Shown here: positions 33,997-42,592 of the stretch, in pieces
How the letters are laid out: every line of letters begins with the position of its first letter
How positions within the stretch are numbered: position 1 is the stretch's first letter
Assembly (NCBI GenBank): GCA_963795435.1
Contig: CAWCHV010000007.1
Span: forward strand, 1,860,001-1,924,000
Origin: JAFKFI01 sp963795435
Lineage (GTDB): Bacteria; Pseudomonadota; Alphaproteobacteria; Acetobacterales; Acetobacteraceae
Length of the DNA: 64,000 nucleotides
Reading direction: 5' to 3'
Made by a program: the position numbers and the translations under genes
The notes under the pieces: generated by a model
The model's input: the letters and a program-made list of their open reading frames with translations, nothing else
Database searches by the model: none
Told to the model about the DNA's origin: nothing

Positions 33997-35931
33997 TTGA
34001 TCGTCACCAACTTCCCGCGCCCAATCCGCGAGATCGAGCACGTGCTCATCCCGCTCGCCGACGGAACCCGGCTCGCCGCGCGCATCTGGTTGCCCGAGGA
34101 CGCCGAGACCAACCCGGTTCCCGCCATCCTCGAGTACCTCCCGTACCGCAAGCGCGACGGTACATGGGAGCGCGACGCGCTGACGCATCCCTATTTCGCC
34201 GGACACGGTTACGCCTCGGTGCGCGTCGATCTGCGCGGCAGCGGCGAATTGGACGGGCTGCTGTTCGACGAGTACGCGCAACAGGAACAGGACGATGCGC
34301 TGGAGGTGATCGCGTGGCTGGCGCGGCAGAGCTGGTGCAGCGGCTCGGTCGGCATGATGGGCATTTCCTGGGGCGGCTTCAACGGGCTGCAGGTCGCGGC
34401 GCGCCGCCCGCCGGCGCTGAAGGCGGTCATCACGCTGTGCTCGACCGACGACCGCTATCGCGACGACGTGCATTTCATGGGCGGCGCTATGCTGACCGCC
34501 AAGTTCGGCTGGGCGTCGTTCTTCTTCGGCGCGATGTGCCATCCGCCCGACCCCGCGCTGGTCGGCGAACGATGGCGCGCGATGTGGCTCGAGCGCCTGG
34601 CGAATGTGCCGCTGTTCCTCGAACGCTGGCTGCGCCACCAGCGGCGCGATGCGTATTGGAAGCATGGCTCGGTCTGCGAGGACTACGCCGCGATCGAGTG
34701 TCCGGTCTACGCGGTCGGCGGCTGGACGGACGGCTACACCAACGCGATCCCGCGCCTGCTGGAAGGCCTGTCCGCGCCGCGCAAGGGATTGATCGGGCCG
34801 TGGGCGCACGCCTACCCGCATTTCGCCATGCCCGGCCCGCAGATCGGCTTCCTGCAGGAGGCGCTGCGCTGGTGGGACCATTGGCTGAAAGGCATCGACA
34901 CCGGCGTAATGCATGAGCCGATGCTGCGGGCGTGGATAATGCAGAGCGTGCCGCCCGCGAGGCATCACGACGAACGACCGGGCCGATGGATCGCGGAACC
35001 TGCGTGGCCGGCGCCGGGCATCGCAACGCGCCGATTATTCCTGACCGAACAAGGATTGCGCGATAAGGCCGCCGAACTCGCAGCGAGACCGGTGTGCTCG
35101 CCGCAGGACGTCGGAGGCGCGGCAGGGGCTTGGTGCCCGTTCGGCCGCGGCCAGGACGATGCCGGGGATCAGCGCGACGATGATGCTCGCTCGCTGGTGT
35201 TCGAGACCGAACCGCTCGGCGACACTATCGAGATCCTCGGCGCGGCGGTCATTGCGCTGGACATCGCGTGCAACGCGGCGCTAGCCAATCTCGCGGTGCG
35301 GCTGTGCGACGTCCATCCCGATGGCGCGTCGCTGCGCGTCAGCTTCGGCATTCTCAACCTCGCGCATCGCGACGGCCACGAGGCGCCGACGCCGCTGCGC
35401 CCCGGCGAACGGTATCGCGTGTCGATCAAGCTCAACGACGCGGGATTCGCGTTCCCGCCGGGACATCGGATCAGGGTCGCGATCTCGACCGCGTACTGGT
35501 CGATGATCTGGCCGAGCCCGGAAACCGCAACCGTGACCGTGCTTTCCGGCCATCTGGAGTTGCCGGTTCGCGCACCGAAGGAGGCGGACTCGCTCCTGAC
35601 ATCCTTTCCGCCCGTGGAGACCGCCGCGCCGGAGCCGCGCACCACGCTCCGACCTGGTGTGGTGCGGATCGACCGCATCGGCATCGAGCTCGGCTCGGAG
35701 GGCAGTTTCGACTTCCACATCGACGGCAACGATCCGCTCGGCGCCGTCGCGGAGATGCGTCTGGCGCAGACCGTCTCGCGCGGAGACTGGCGCACCCGCA
35801 TCGAGACGCGCGCGCGCCTCTCATGCACGCGCGACGCGTTCGTCGTGCGCGGCGGCGTGCGAGCGTGGGACGGAGACGAGCAGGTCTGCGATCGGGATTG
35901 GGACTGCACGATCGCGCGCGATTTGGTATAG
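33997..35931 (+). CDS. CocE/NonD-family hydrolase (X-Pro dipeptidyl-peptidase S15)
   Basis: 644-aa serine hydrolase. The alpha/beta domain has the early motif ILEYLPYRKRDGTW, VRVDLRGSGELDG and the nucleophile elbow MMGISWGGFNGLQ. The acid region is VYAVGGWTDGYTNA and the His region GPWAHAYPHFAMPGP. The C-terminal jelly-roll domain (about 380-620) has PPGHRIRVAISTAYWSMIWP. The apparent start is TTG with no strong ribosome site, and there is no upstream in-frame ATG. The family includes cocaine esterase and alpha-amino acid ester hydrolases; the substrate here is unknown. There is no signal peptide, so it is likely cytoplasmic. Confidence 0.92.
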   Translation: MIVTNFPRPIREIEHVLIPLADGTRLAARIWLPEDAETNPVPAILEYLPYRKRDGTWERDALTHPYFAGHGYASVRVDLRGSGELDGLLFDEYAQQEQDDALEVIAWLARQSWCSGSVGMMGISWGGFNGLQVAARRPPALKAVITLCSTDDRYRDDVHFMGGAMLTAKFGWASFFFGAMCHPPDPALVGERWRAMWLERLANVPLFLERWLRHQRRDAYWKHGSVCEDYAAIECPVYAVGGWTDGYTNAIPRLLEGLSAPRKGLIGPWAHAYPHFAMPGPQIGFLQEALRWWDHWLKGIDTGVMHEPMLRAWIMQSVPPARHHDERPGRWIAEPAWPAPGIATRRLFLTEQGLRDKAAELAARPVCSPQDVGGAAGAWCPFGRGQDDAGDQRDDDARSLVFETEPLGDTIEILGAAVIALDIACNAALANLAVRLCDVHPDGASLRVSFGILNLAHRDGHEAPTPLRPGERYRVSIKLNDAGFAFPPGHRIRVAISTAYWSMIWPSPETATVTVLSGHLELPVRAPKEADSLLTSFPPVETAAPEPRTTLRPGVVRIDRIGIELGSEGSFDFHIDGNDPLGAVAEMRLAQTVSRGDWRTRIETRARLSCTRDAFVVRGGVRAWDGDEQVCDRDWDCTIARDLV

Positions 35932-35940
35932 CGGACGGCG

Positions 35941-35972
35941 CCCTCACCCCCCTCCCCCAGGCGGGGAGAGGG
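35941..35972. repeat. Short variant of the dispersed palindromic repeat
   Basis: CCCTCACCCCCCTCCCCC, a short loop, then GGGGAGAGGG. It begins 10 bases after the stop of the CocE-like gene and looks like a single-hairpin form of the repeats at 15872 and 59773. It lies between two convergent genes and may act as a terminator. Confidence 0.6.
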
Positions 35973-35984
35973 CGGAGCGGAAAA

Positions 35985-36896
35985 CTACTTGATCTTGCCG
36001 AGTTCGCGCAGCTGGCGCTCGATGTTGCCCATCAGGCCGACCGACGGGGTCGCCGTCTTGAGGTCGGTGATCCTGTCAAAATTGTCCTGGATCATCTCGA
36101 TCGTCACCGGCTTGTCGGGATCGAAGGCGACACCCTCGGTCATGAAATACTGCACGCGCGCGAAAGTGCCCGCCGTGCCGGCGAGGATGTAGCCGGAGAC
36201 CTTGCACTCCTCGCTCGCCATGTAGGCAACCACCGGTGAGACCAGCTCGGGCCGCATGTACTCGGCGACGCCGGGCGGCAGCAGGTTCTCGGTCATGCGG
36301 GTCTTGGCCGAGGGCGAGAGGGCGTTGAGCATGATGTTGTATTTGGCGCCCTCGAAGCGCAGGCAGTTGATGAAGCCGTTGATCGCCATCTTGGCCGCGC
36401 CGTAGTTGCTCTGGCCGAAATTGCCGACCGTGCCGGAACCCGAGGTGGTAACGACGACGCGGCCATATTGGCGCTCGCGAAAGATCGGCCACGCCGCCTT
36501 GGTGCAATAGACGGTGCCCATCAGGTGCACCTTCATCACGAACTCGAAATCCTCCATGCTCATGTTCACGAAGGCCTTGTCGCGCAGCACGCCGGCGTTG
36601 GCGACGAGGATGTCGAGCCGACCCCAGGTGTCCATCGCGGTCTTGACGATGTTCGCCGCGCTCTTTTCGTCCGCCACGGAATCGTAGTTCGCGACCGCCT
36701 CGCCGCCCGCCGACTTGATCTCCTCGACCACCTTGTCCGCCACCGCGCTGGCCGTGCCGCGCCCGTCCACCGATCCGCCCGGATCGTTCACCACAACCTT
36801 CGCCCCCCGGCTGGCGAGCAGCTTGGCGTGCTCCCGGCCGAGCCCGGCGCCGGCGCCGGTGACGATGGCAACGCGATTGTCGTAGCGGATGGTCAT
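35985..36896 (-). CDS. SDR of the MFE-2 / 17beta-HSD4-like (3R)-hydroxyacyl-CoA dehydrogenase type
   Basis: 303-aa short-chain dehydrogenase. The cofactor motif VAIVTGAGAGLGREHAKLL and VVVNDPGGSVDGRG match the peroxisomal multifunctional enzyme dehydrogenase domain. DILVANAGVLRDKAF follows. The catalytic Ser/Tyr region is TTSGSGTVGNFGQSNYGAAK. The C-terminal extension (about 240-303, including FARVQYFMTEGVAFDP) is typical of stand-alone bacterial members. It is convergent with the CocE-like gene across the short palindromic repeat. The probable substrate is a 3-hydroxyacyl-CoA or steroid-like ketone. There is no hydratase gene beside it. Confidence 0.93.
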   Translation of the reverse strand: MTIRYDNRVAIVTGAGAGLGREHAKLLASRGAKVVVNDPGGSVDGRGTASAVADKVVEEIKSAGGEAVANYDSVADEKSAANIVKTAMDTWGRLDILVANAGVLRDKAFVNMSMEDFEFVMKVHLMGTVYCTKAAWPIFRERQYGRVVVTTSGSGTVGNFGQSNYGAAKMAINGFINCLRFEGAKYNIMLNALSPSAKTRMTENLLPPGVAEYMRPELVSPVVAYMASEECKVSGYILAGTAGTFARVQYFMTEGVAFDPDKPVTIEMIQDNFDRITDLKTATPSVGLMGNIERQLRELGKIK

Positions 36897-37019
36897 GGTT
36901 CACGTCCCTCTTGCTGCCGCCACGCGCTGCGTCCCGCCGTGGCTTTTCGCGAAAAATCTATCGTGCGATTGCCATACGCGAAAGTAGCGAGGCCGACCAG
37001 ACCGTAGCAGGCGCCGCTG

Positions 37020-38675
37020 TCAGGGATCGAGCCGCAAGCGGCTCGGCAGGAGCTCGCCCTGGCTTTCCAGCACCGGATAGGCGCCCGCCCCGACGAAATG
37101 CGCATTCACCCGCCCGATGTCGCGGAGCAGATCGAGCGACAGGCTGGCCGTCTCCGAGCTCTCCGCGCCCGAGCGCACGCGGGCGAAGTGCGCCGTGGTC
37201 GCGGCGGCCTCCAGATCGCGAAAGAAGTCCTTCTCGGCGACGAGCTGCCGCGCCGCCCGCGTATCCTGCGTCATGAACACCGCCGAGGCCGCCCGCAGGT
37301 TGCGCGACAGACGGTCGAGTAACTGTCGCGCCTGCTCCCGCTCACCCTCGGGCGGCGGCAACCCGCGCTTCTGGCGACGCGCGGCGTGGCCCATGATGTT
37401 GCGGTCCACCACGTCCGCGGCCGCCTCCAGATTTGCGGCGAACACCAGGATTTTGGTCAGGCGCCTGTGGTCGGCCTCGGTCAGCGCCTCCACGTCGAGC
37501 CGCGCAAGATAGTGCCGGATCGCCGCATTCAGTGCGTCGACGACGTCGTCGAGGCGGCGCGTGCCCGAGATGCGTTGCCGGTCCGCGCCGGCCAGCGCCT
37601 CCGACGCGCCGGTCAGCATGGTCTCCAGCACGTCGGCCATGCGCAGCGCCTCGCGCGACGCGGAGGCGAGCGCCACCGCCGGCATTTCCAACCCGGCTTC
37701 GTCGAGATGGCGCGGCCGCGACGGATCATCCGCGTCCCCGCGCGCCGGCAGCATCCTTTTCAGCAGGGAGGCAAACGGGCCGAGCACCGGCATGAAGAGG
37801 AGGGCCAGCACGAGATTGAAGCCGGTATGGAAATCGGCAACCGCGCGCGCCGGGCCGGGCTCCCAGCGCGCCATCAGCGGACCGAGCCAGTCCAGCAGCG
37901 CGAGCGCCAGCACGCAGCCGATCAGCCTATTGAGCAGGTTGCCGATCGGCAGGCGCCGCGCCACCGGATCGTCGCCGGATACGCCCTCGATCACCGGATT
38001 GATCGCCGATCCGAGATTCGCGCCGAGCACCAGGGCATAGGCGGCGTGCGGCGGCACCGCGCCCCTGGCGGCGAGGGACATCACCAGCAGCACCATCGCG
38101 ACGCTGGAATGCGCCGCCCAGGTGAGCGCCGCGGCGATCAGCACGTCCACCACTGGCTCGGTGGCGATCGAGCCCAGGATCAGCCGCAGGCTTGGCGCGT
38201 CCTCGTAGGGGGTGACCAGCATGAGCAGCTCGCGCAACGCAAGCAGCATCAGCCCGAGCCCGATCGCGACCCGCCCAAGGTCGCGCGTCCGGGCGACGTG
38301 GGCGCGTCGGAACACGATCACGCCGATCAATACGAGGGCGGGGCTGATGCTGGCGACGTCGAAGGACAGCACCTGCACGATCAGCGTGGTCCCGACATTC
38401 GCCCCCAGCATCACCGCGAGTGCCGGGACCAGCTCGACGAAGCCGGCGGCGGCGAAGCCCGATACCATGAGGCCGGTGGCGGTGCTGCTCTGCAACACCG
38501 CCGTCACGCCGAGCCCGGCGCCGAACGCGGCGATGCGGTTGTGCAGCGCGGTGGAGAGCAAGCGCCGCAGATCGGGGCCGAAGGCGCGCTGGATGCCGGT
38601 CTGCACCATGTGCACGCCCCACAGCAGCAGCGCGACCGCGCCGGCGAGGTCAAGCAGGGTCCAGGTGGCGTTCAT
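37020..38675 (-). CDS. Na+/phosphate cotransporter family protein with PhoU-like domain
   Basis: 551-aa inner-membrane transporter. Two inverted Na/Pi cotransporter repeats are recognised by QSSTATGLMVSGFAAAGF (about residue 60) and the second QSS-like region SSVAMVLLVMSLAARGA, with GANVGTTLIVQVLSF and GANLGSAINPVIEG. About eight hydrophobic helices end near residue 320. The C-terminal cytoplasmic part (about 345-540) is helical and PhoU-like (DVVDRNIMGHAARRQ). The ATG at 38675 is chosen for family-typical N-terminus (NATWTLLDLAGAVALLLWG); an extension to 38738 is possible. The transported ion is probably phosphate. Confidence 0.93.
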   Translation of the reverse strand: MNATWTLLDLAGAVALLLWGVHMVQTGIQRAFGPDLRRLLSTALHNRIAAFGAGLGVTAVLQSSTATGLMVSGFAAAGFVELVPALAVMLGANVGTTLIVQVLSFDVASISPALVLIGVIVFRRAHVARTRDLGRVAIGLGLMLLALRELLMLVTPYEDAPSLRLILGSIATEPVVDVLIAAALTWAAHSSVAMVLLVMSLAARGAVPPHAAYALVLGANLGSAINPVIEGVSGDDPVARRLPIGNLLNRLIGCVLALALLDWLGPLMARWEPGPARAVADFHTGFNLVLALLFMPVLGPFASLLKRMLPARGDADDPSRPRHLDEAGLEMPAVALASASREALRMADVLETMLTGASEALAGADRQRISGTRRLDDVVDALNAAIRHYLARLDVEALTEADHRRLTKILVFAANLEAAADVVDRNIMGHAARRQKRGLPPPEGEREQARQLLDRLSRNLRAASAVFMTQDTRAARQLVAEKDFFRDLEAAATTAHFARVRSGAESSETASLSLDLLRDIGRVNAHFVGAGAYPVLESQGELLPSRLRLDP

Positions 38676-38799
38676 CCGATGATGATAACGGCGCTCGGCT
38701 GATCCCCCTATTCCCAAGCACGGGTCCAGCCCCCGCATGGAAAGCAGCGGAGTCGGATCGCCTCCCTCCTCCCGGCGGGCATGCGGCGGAAAAATACCG

Positions 38800-39099
38800 T
38801 CAGCGCCAGTGGTCCAAGCCTGTTTGCGATGCGTGGCGGGCAGCGCTTCGTCGGCGGGAGATCAGTTTCAGCCAAGGCGCGGAATGGAATGCGCCCATCA
38901 GCACGTACATTGAGACCATTCCGCTCAACGGTGACACACCTTGCGCGGCCGAGCACGTCATGTCCGTGCCTCCGCTTGGCAGAGAGGTCAGGAGCGCCAT
39001 GACGGCGAAGGTCGGCGCGGCCGCAAGGCCGAGCCAACCGGCCGCCCCGAGCGCCGCCACATGGCTGCGGCGCCCGATGTCGTCGCGGGCGGCGGTCAT
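38800..39099 (-). CDS. Small membrane protein coupled to the DUF899 gene
   Basis: 99-aa protein with two hydrophobic segments (about residues 14-34, AALGAAGWLGLAAAPTFAV, and 55-75, LSGMVSMYVLMGAFH) ending in a basic tail (PWLKLISRRRSAARH). The ATG at 39099 overlaps the DUF899 stop as ATGA, so translation is coupled. Similar small membrane proteins are often found beside DUF899 genes; this is from memory and function is unknown. Confidence 0.75.
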   Translation of the reverse strand: MTAARDDIGRRSHVAALGAAGWLGLAAAPTFAVMALLTSLPSGGTDMTCSAAQGVSPLSGMVSMYVLMGAFHSAPWLKLISRRRSAARHASQTGLDHWR

Positions 39100-39869
39100 C
39101 GCGTAAGCTGCTCGTAGCTGTCGTGGTGACGCCACCAGATGCCCTCTTCGTTGCGCCCCTTGGGCGCGCGGTCAAGCCACTGATACATGCCCCAGAGGCC
39201 GTCGAGTCCACGGGCGTAGGTCGAATAGGTGTGATAGACGACGCCGTCCTCGAGCACGAAGGCGCTGAGGCCCGGTCGCTCGCGCACATACGCAGCGGGC
39301 TCGGCTCCGGTCCTGGCCGCGCTCTCGATAACGACAGGCGGAAGCGTCGTCTCCGTCATCGCATGGCCACTGCGACTGTAATTGTATTCGGCGCCCCCAT
39401 TGCGCTGCTGCTCCTCGCTGATCGAGACGTTGAAATCGTAGTTGAAGTCACCGCTTTGCGAGGACGCCCAGGGAAAGGTCCAGCCCATCCGCTGTTTGAA
39501 CGCCCGCAGCTTCGGAAGCGGCGCGCGGGATGCCGCCCAGAGCATTACGTCGTGGTTGGCGAGGTGTACGGTGATGCCGTTAAAGCCGTCGGCGATCGAC
39601 GAGCAGGATATGCATCCCGCCTTGTATTCCGGCCCGAACATGAAATGATAGACGAGAAGCTGCAATCGCCCCTGGAAGAGGTCGGCGAGCGAAGCCTTCC
39701 CCTCGTCGGTGTCGAACCGGTAGTCCTTGTCGACGCGGACCCAGGGCAGTTCCTGGCGCCGCCGCGCGAGCTCATCGCTCTGCCGCGTCAGCGCCTTTTC
39801 CTCATCGAGCAGCTTGAGCCGGGCGGCGAGCCACTGTTCACGTGTTCCGGTCTTGTGTGTGGTCATCAT
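39096..39869 (-). CDS. DUF899 family thioredoxin-fold protein
   Basis: 257-aa soluble protein of the DUF899 family, distantly thioredoxin/AhpC-like. Characteristic segments are QLLVYHFMFGPEYKAGC with the C-x-x-C pair (GCISCSSIADGF), WTFPWASSQSGDFNYDF and a C-terminal FVLEDGVVYHTYSTYARG, then EGIWWRHHDSY. Two adjacent ATGs (39869 and 39866) follow AAGGAG; the second has the better spacing. It is coupled to the small membrane protein gene downstream and divergent from an HTH regulator across a palindrome. The activity of the family is not established; redox function is inferred from the C-x-x-C. Confidence 0.93.
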   Translation of the reverse strand: MMTTHKTGTREQWLAARLKLLDEEKALTRQSDELARRRQELPWVRVDKDYRFDTDEGKASLADLFQGRLQLLVYHFMFGPEYKAGCISCSSIADGFNGITVHLANHDVMLWAASRAPLPKLRAFKQRMGWTFPWASSQSGDFNYDFNVSISEEQQRNGGAEYNYSRSGHAMTETTLPPVVIESAARTGAEPAAYVRERPGLSAFVLEDGVVYHTYSTYARGLDGLWGMYQWLDRAPKGRNEEGIWWRHHDSYEQLTR

Positions 39870-39882
39870 CGTTCTCCTTCAT

Positions 39883-39909
39883 CAGTACGGTTTCCGTAAC
39901 GGCGTACTG
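39883..39909. promoter_or_regulatory. Inverted repeat CAGTACG-N13-CGTACTG, candidate operator
   Basis: Perfect 7-bp arms (39883-39889 and 39903-39909) flank GTTTCCGTAACGG. The site lies two bases before the ribosome site of the DUF899 gene and 70 nt upstream of the divergent HTH gene. A protein bound here would block or reposition DUF899 transcription. The neighbouring HTH protein is the natural candidate; this is inference. Confidence 0.5.
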
Positions 39910-39979
39910 GTTGATCGGCGTGGGTTAGACTAGGACCAGGCTTGGGTCCGCTGGGAGTGACAAGTGTGACGGGATTGCG

Positions 39980-41200
39980 ATGGACTCGCTGATCACAGCC
40001 GCGGCGCGGGCGCTCGCGATGGGCGATCCCCTCGGCGCGCTGAACAGAGTCGCGCTCCGCGATGACGCGCCGGCGCTCGCGCTCCGCGGCATCTCCATGG
40101 CCCAGCTCGGCGATTTCGACCGCGCGAAAGCGCTGGTGCGGCGAGCGGCGCGCGCTTTCGGTCCGAGAGGGGCTGTGGCTCGCGCGAGATGCGTTGTCGC
40201 CGAGGCCGAGATCGCGCTCGCTTCGCGCGACCTCGCGTGGCCGACGAAGCCGCTCGCCGCGGCATCGGCGACCCTCGAAGCGCATGGCGACCGGACGAAC
40301 GCTGCCCATGCGCGCTACCTCGAGGTCCGACGCCTGCTCCTGATCGGGCGCCTCGACGATGCCGAGCACAAGCTTGCGCAGCTCGATCTCTCAGCTCTTA
40401 CGCCTGCGCTACGCGCCATACATGAGCTCGCGGTCGCCGGGATTTCCATGCGACGTGTCCGGGCTAGGGCAGCGCAGACGGCGCTCGCCCGCGCCGAAGA
40501 AGCCGCCCGCTGGGCGGGCATTCCGGCGCTCGCGGCGGAGGTCGATCAGGCCCTCACGGTCCTCGACACGCCTGCGGCCCGGCTGGTCGCGCGCGGCGAG
40601 GAGCGCCTTCTCCGGCTGGAGGATGTCGAGGCGCTGCTCGCGTCGGAGGCACTTGTCATCGACGCATGCCGAAATCTCGTGCGCGAGCGGAACATGCTCG
40701 TGCCGCTCGCAAGGCGTCCGGTTCTTTTCGCGCTTGCGCGCACCCTCGGCGAGGCGTGGCCCGGGGACGTATCGCGGGACGCCTTGCTCGCCCGCGCGTT
40801 CGGCGCGAAACACGTCGACGAATCGCATCGCGCACGGCTGCGAGTCGAGATCGGGCGACTCCGCATGCTGCTGCGGGCAGTCGCCCGCGTGAGCGCGACG
40901 AAACATGGTTTCGCGCTCTCGCCGCGCGGCGCGCGCGAGGTCATCGTGCTGGCGCGGCCGGTCGAGGAGGAACATGCCGCCGTGCTTGCCTTCCTCGCCG
41001 ACGGCGAGGCGTGGTCGAGCTCCGCGCTTGCGCTCGCGCTCAGCACAAGCCAGCGCACCGTCCAGCGGGCGCTCGATTCGCTAGCCGCGGCGGGCAAAGT
41101 GCAGGCATTCGGCCGTGGCCGGGCGCGGCGCTGGATGACCCCGTCGCTCCCGGGATTCGCGACGACGTTGTTACTCCCGGCGCCGCTTCCAGGCGGCTAG
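39980..41200 (+). CDS. HTH transcriptional regulator with TPR-like N-terminus
   Basis: 406-aa protein. The N-terminal ~220 residues are Ala-rich antiparallel helices resembling TPR repeats (GDPLGALNRVALRDDAPA, ISMAQLGDFDRAKALVRRA). The middle (about 245-315) looks like an OmpR/SARP-type winged helix (LFALARTLGEAWPGDVSRD, RLRVEIGRLRMLLRAV). The C-terminal part (about 330-390) is a second winged helix (ALALSTSQRTVQRALDSL, AAGKVQAFGRGRARRW). It is divergent from DUF899 and is probably its regulator. The downstream beta-propeller gene starts 10 nt after its stop, so those two are cotranscribed. Ligand unknown. Confidence 0.82.
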   Translation: MDSLITAAARALAMGDPLGALNRVALRDDAPALALRGISMAQLGDFDRAKALVRRAARAFGPRGAVARARCVVAEAEIALASRDLAWPTKPLAAASATLEAHGDRTNAAHARYLEVRRLLLIGRLDDAEHKLAQLDLSALTPALRAIHELAVAGISMRRVRARAAQTALARAEEAARWAGIPALAAEVDQALTVLDTPAARLVARGEERLLRLEDVEALLASEALVIDACRNLVRERNMLVPLARRPVLFALARTLGEAWPGDVSRDALLARAFGAKHVDESHRARLRVEIGRLRMLLRAVARVSATKHGFALSPRGAREVIVLARPVEEEHAAVLAFLADGEAWSSSALALALSTSQRTVQRALDSLAAAGKVQAFGRGRARRWMTPSLPGFATTLLLPAPLPGG

Positions 41201-41209
41201 AATAAAGCC

Positions 41210-41854
41210 ATGAAGCGGTCGAAGGCCGATATCCTGCGCGAATACGGACCCTTCCCCGGCGTCGATCACGTGCATGGGGTGGGTTTCGACGGCGAGCATG
41301 TTTGGTTCGCGGCGGGCGACAAAGTGACCTCGCTCGATCCGGCGAGCGGAAAAACGCTGCGCTCGATCGATGTCCCCGCGCATGCCGGGACCGCTTTCGA
41401 CGGAAAGCATCTCTTTCAGATCTCAGAGAGCCGTATCCAGAAGATCGACCCGGAAACCGGCCGTGTACTCGCCACGATTCCGGCGCCCGGCGGCGGCGGC
41501 GACTCGGGGCTCGCGTGGGCCGAAGGCACCCTCTGGGTGGGCCAGTATCGGGGGCGGAAGATCCACCAGATTCACCCGGAGACAGGAGCGATCCTTCGCA
41601 CCATCGAATCCAATCGCTTCGTCACCGGCGTCACCTGGGTCGATGGCGAGCTGTGGCACGGTACCTGGGAAGGCGACGAGAGCGATCTGAGGCGCATCGA
41701 TCCGCGAACGGGAGCGGTGCTGGACTTGATCGAGATGCCGCGCGGCGTCGCCGTGTCAGGGCTCGAATCCAATGGCAGCGACCAGTTCTTTTGCGGGGGC
41801 GGAACCAGCGGCAAGGTAAGAGCCGTCCGCCGGCCCAACCGAGGGTCAGAGTAG
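41210..41854 (+). CDS. Beta-propeller protein (glutamine cyclotransferase / Vgb-like)
   Basis: 214-aa protein of repeated beta-propeller blades: GVGFDGEHVWFAAGDKV, TAFDGKHLFQISESRIQK, GLAWAEGTLWVGQYRGRK, TWVDGELWHGTWEG. Each blade ends with an IDPETG-type turn. It resembles glutaminyl-peptide cyclotransferase-like and streptogramin-lyase-like propellers. There is no signal peptide. Cotranscribed with the HTH regulator. Enzymatic function is not evident. Confidence 0.8.
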   Translation: MKRSKADILREYGPFPGVDHVHGVGFDGEHVWFAAGDKVTSLDPASGKTLRSIDVPAHAGTAFDGKHLFQISESRIQKIDPETGRVLATIPAPGGGGDSGLAWAEGTLWVGQYRGRKIHQIHPETGAILRTIESNRFVTGVTWVDGELWHGTWEGDESDLRRIDPRTGAVLDLIEMPRGVAVSGLESNGSDQFFCGGGTSGKVRAVRRPNRGSE

Positions 41855-41865
41855 CGCGAGGACTA

Positions 41866-41965
41866 TTGGGCAGAACGAGGCGCGCGACCGTCGCGGGCAC
41901 ATTGAGCCTGAGCGTTCCGGCCGGCCGATCGCGAAAGGACTCGATCAGCTTCGCCGCGAGTGCCT
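41866..41965 (-). pseudogene. Fragment of a LysR-family regulator
   Basis: On the minus strand about 30 codons read AKLIESFRDRPAGTLRLNV, then PATVARLVLP, the start of the LysR effector-binding domain. The HTH part and the rest of the effector domain are missing on both sides. It lies between the propeller gene and the TraG/SDR chimera. Confidence 0.65.
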
Positions 41966-41966
41966 G

Positions 41967-42299
41967 TCACCACCTCTCGACCCACGGCCGTAGCACGACC
42001 TCGAACGCCCAAGTCGACCGATGCTGGCGATGGAGCTGCAGATAGGCTTCCGCGATGCGTTCCGGGTCGGCCATGTTGTCGTCGACGGTTGTTCCCGCCA
42101 GTCTGTGCGCGCGCGTCCCGCCTTCCTGCGTCCAGCCGATCGCGGCGTCAATCGGCACATTTGCAACGTGGATGCCCCGCGGCATCAGTTCCCTTGCCAT
42201 GCTCTGCGCGAGTCCGGACTTCGTCGCTCCCCAAACGAAGATGACTACGACGGCGCTGACGGCGAGCACTTGGCCCCAGAGGATCTTGGTCGCATTCAT
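41967..42299 (-). pseudogene. Chimeric ORF: TraG N-terminus joined to the C-terminal part of an SDR
   Basis: 110-codon open frame. Residues 1-25 (MNATKILWGQVLAVSAVVV, then IFVWGAT) match the first transmembrane segment of TraG/VirD4-type conjugative coupling proteins. From about residue 27 (GLAQSMARELMPRGIHVAN) to the end (AEAYLQLHRQHRSTWAFEV, then LRPWVERW) it matches the C-terminal third of a short-chain dehydrogenase. Neither part can function: TraG lacks its ATPase and the SDR lacks its cofactor site and YxxxK. It is a deletion fusion in a decayed mobile element. No gene is seen in the 293 bases that follow up to the DUF1993 gene. Confidence 0.65.
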
Positions 42300-42592
42300 A
42301 GCAAGGAACGATCACGAGCAGTCTGCCCTCGACCGCAAGGGCAAATTCGTGGTGTGCGCGATGGAGGATGCTGTAGCGAAGAAATCGGATAGGTCAGCGA
42401 GGCTGCTATTGGCCCTGAGCGGACCTAAGGAAACGGGTTCAATGCGAGGCGTTCACGAAGACTTCTGGCCTGTCCCCAGCGCCTGTGCCGTTAGATCGCC
42501 GGATCGAGGATGGCTTAAAACCTGGGCTCAGTCCTCTAAGGAGGGCAGGGCCGCATGGAACTGAGGCGGTTCGATTCAAGCAGGGGAAGCCG

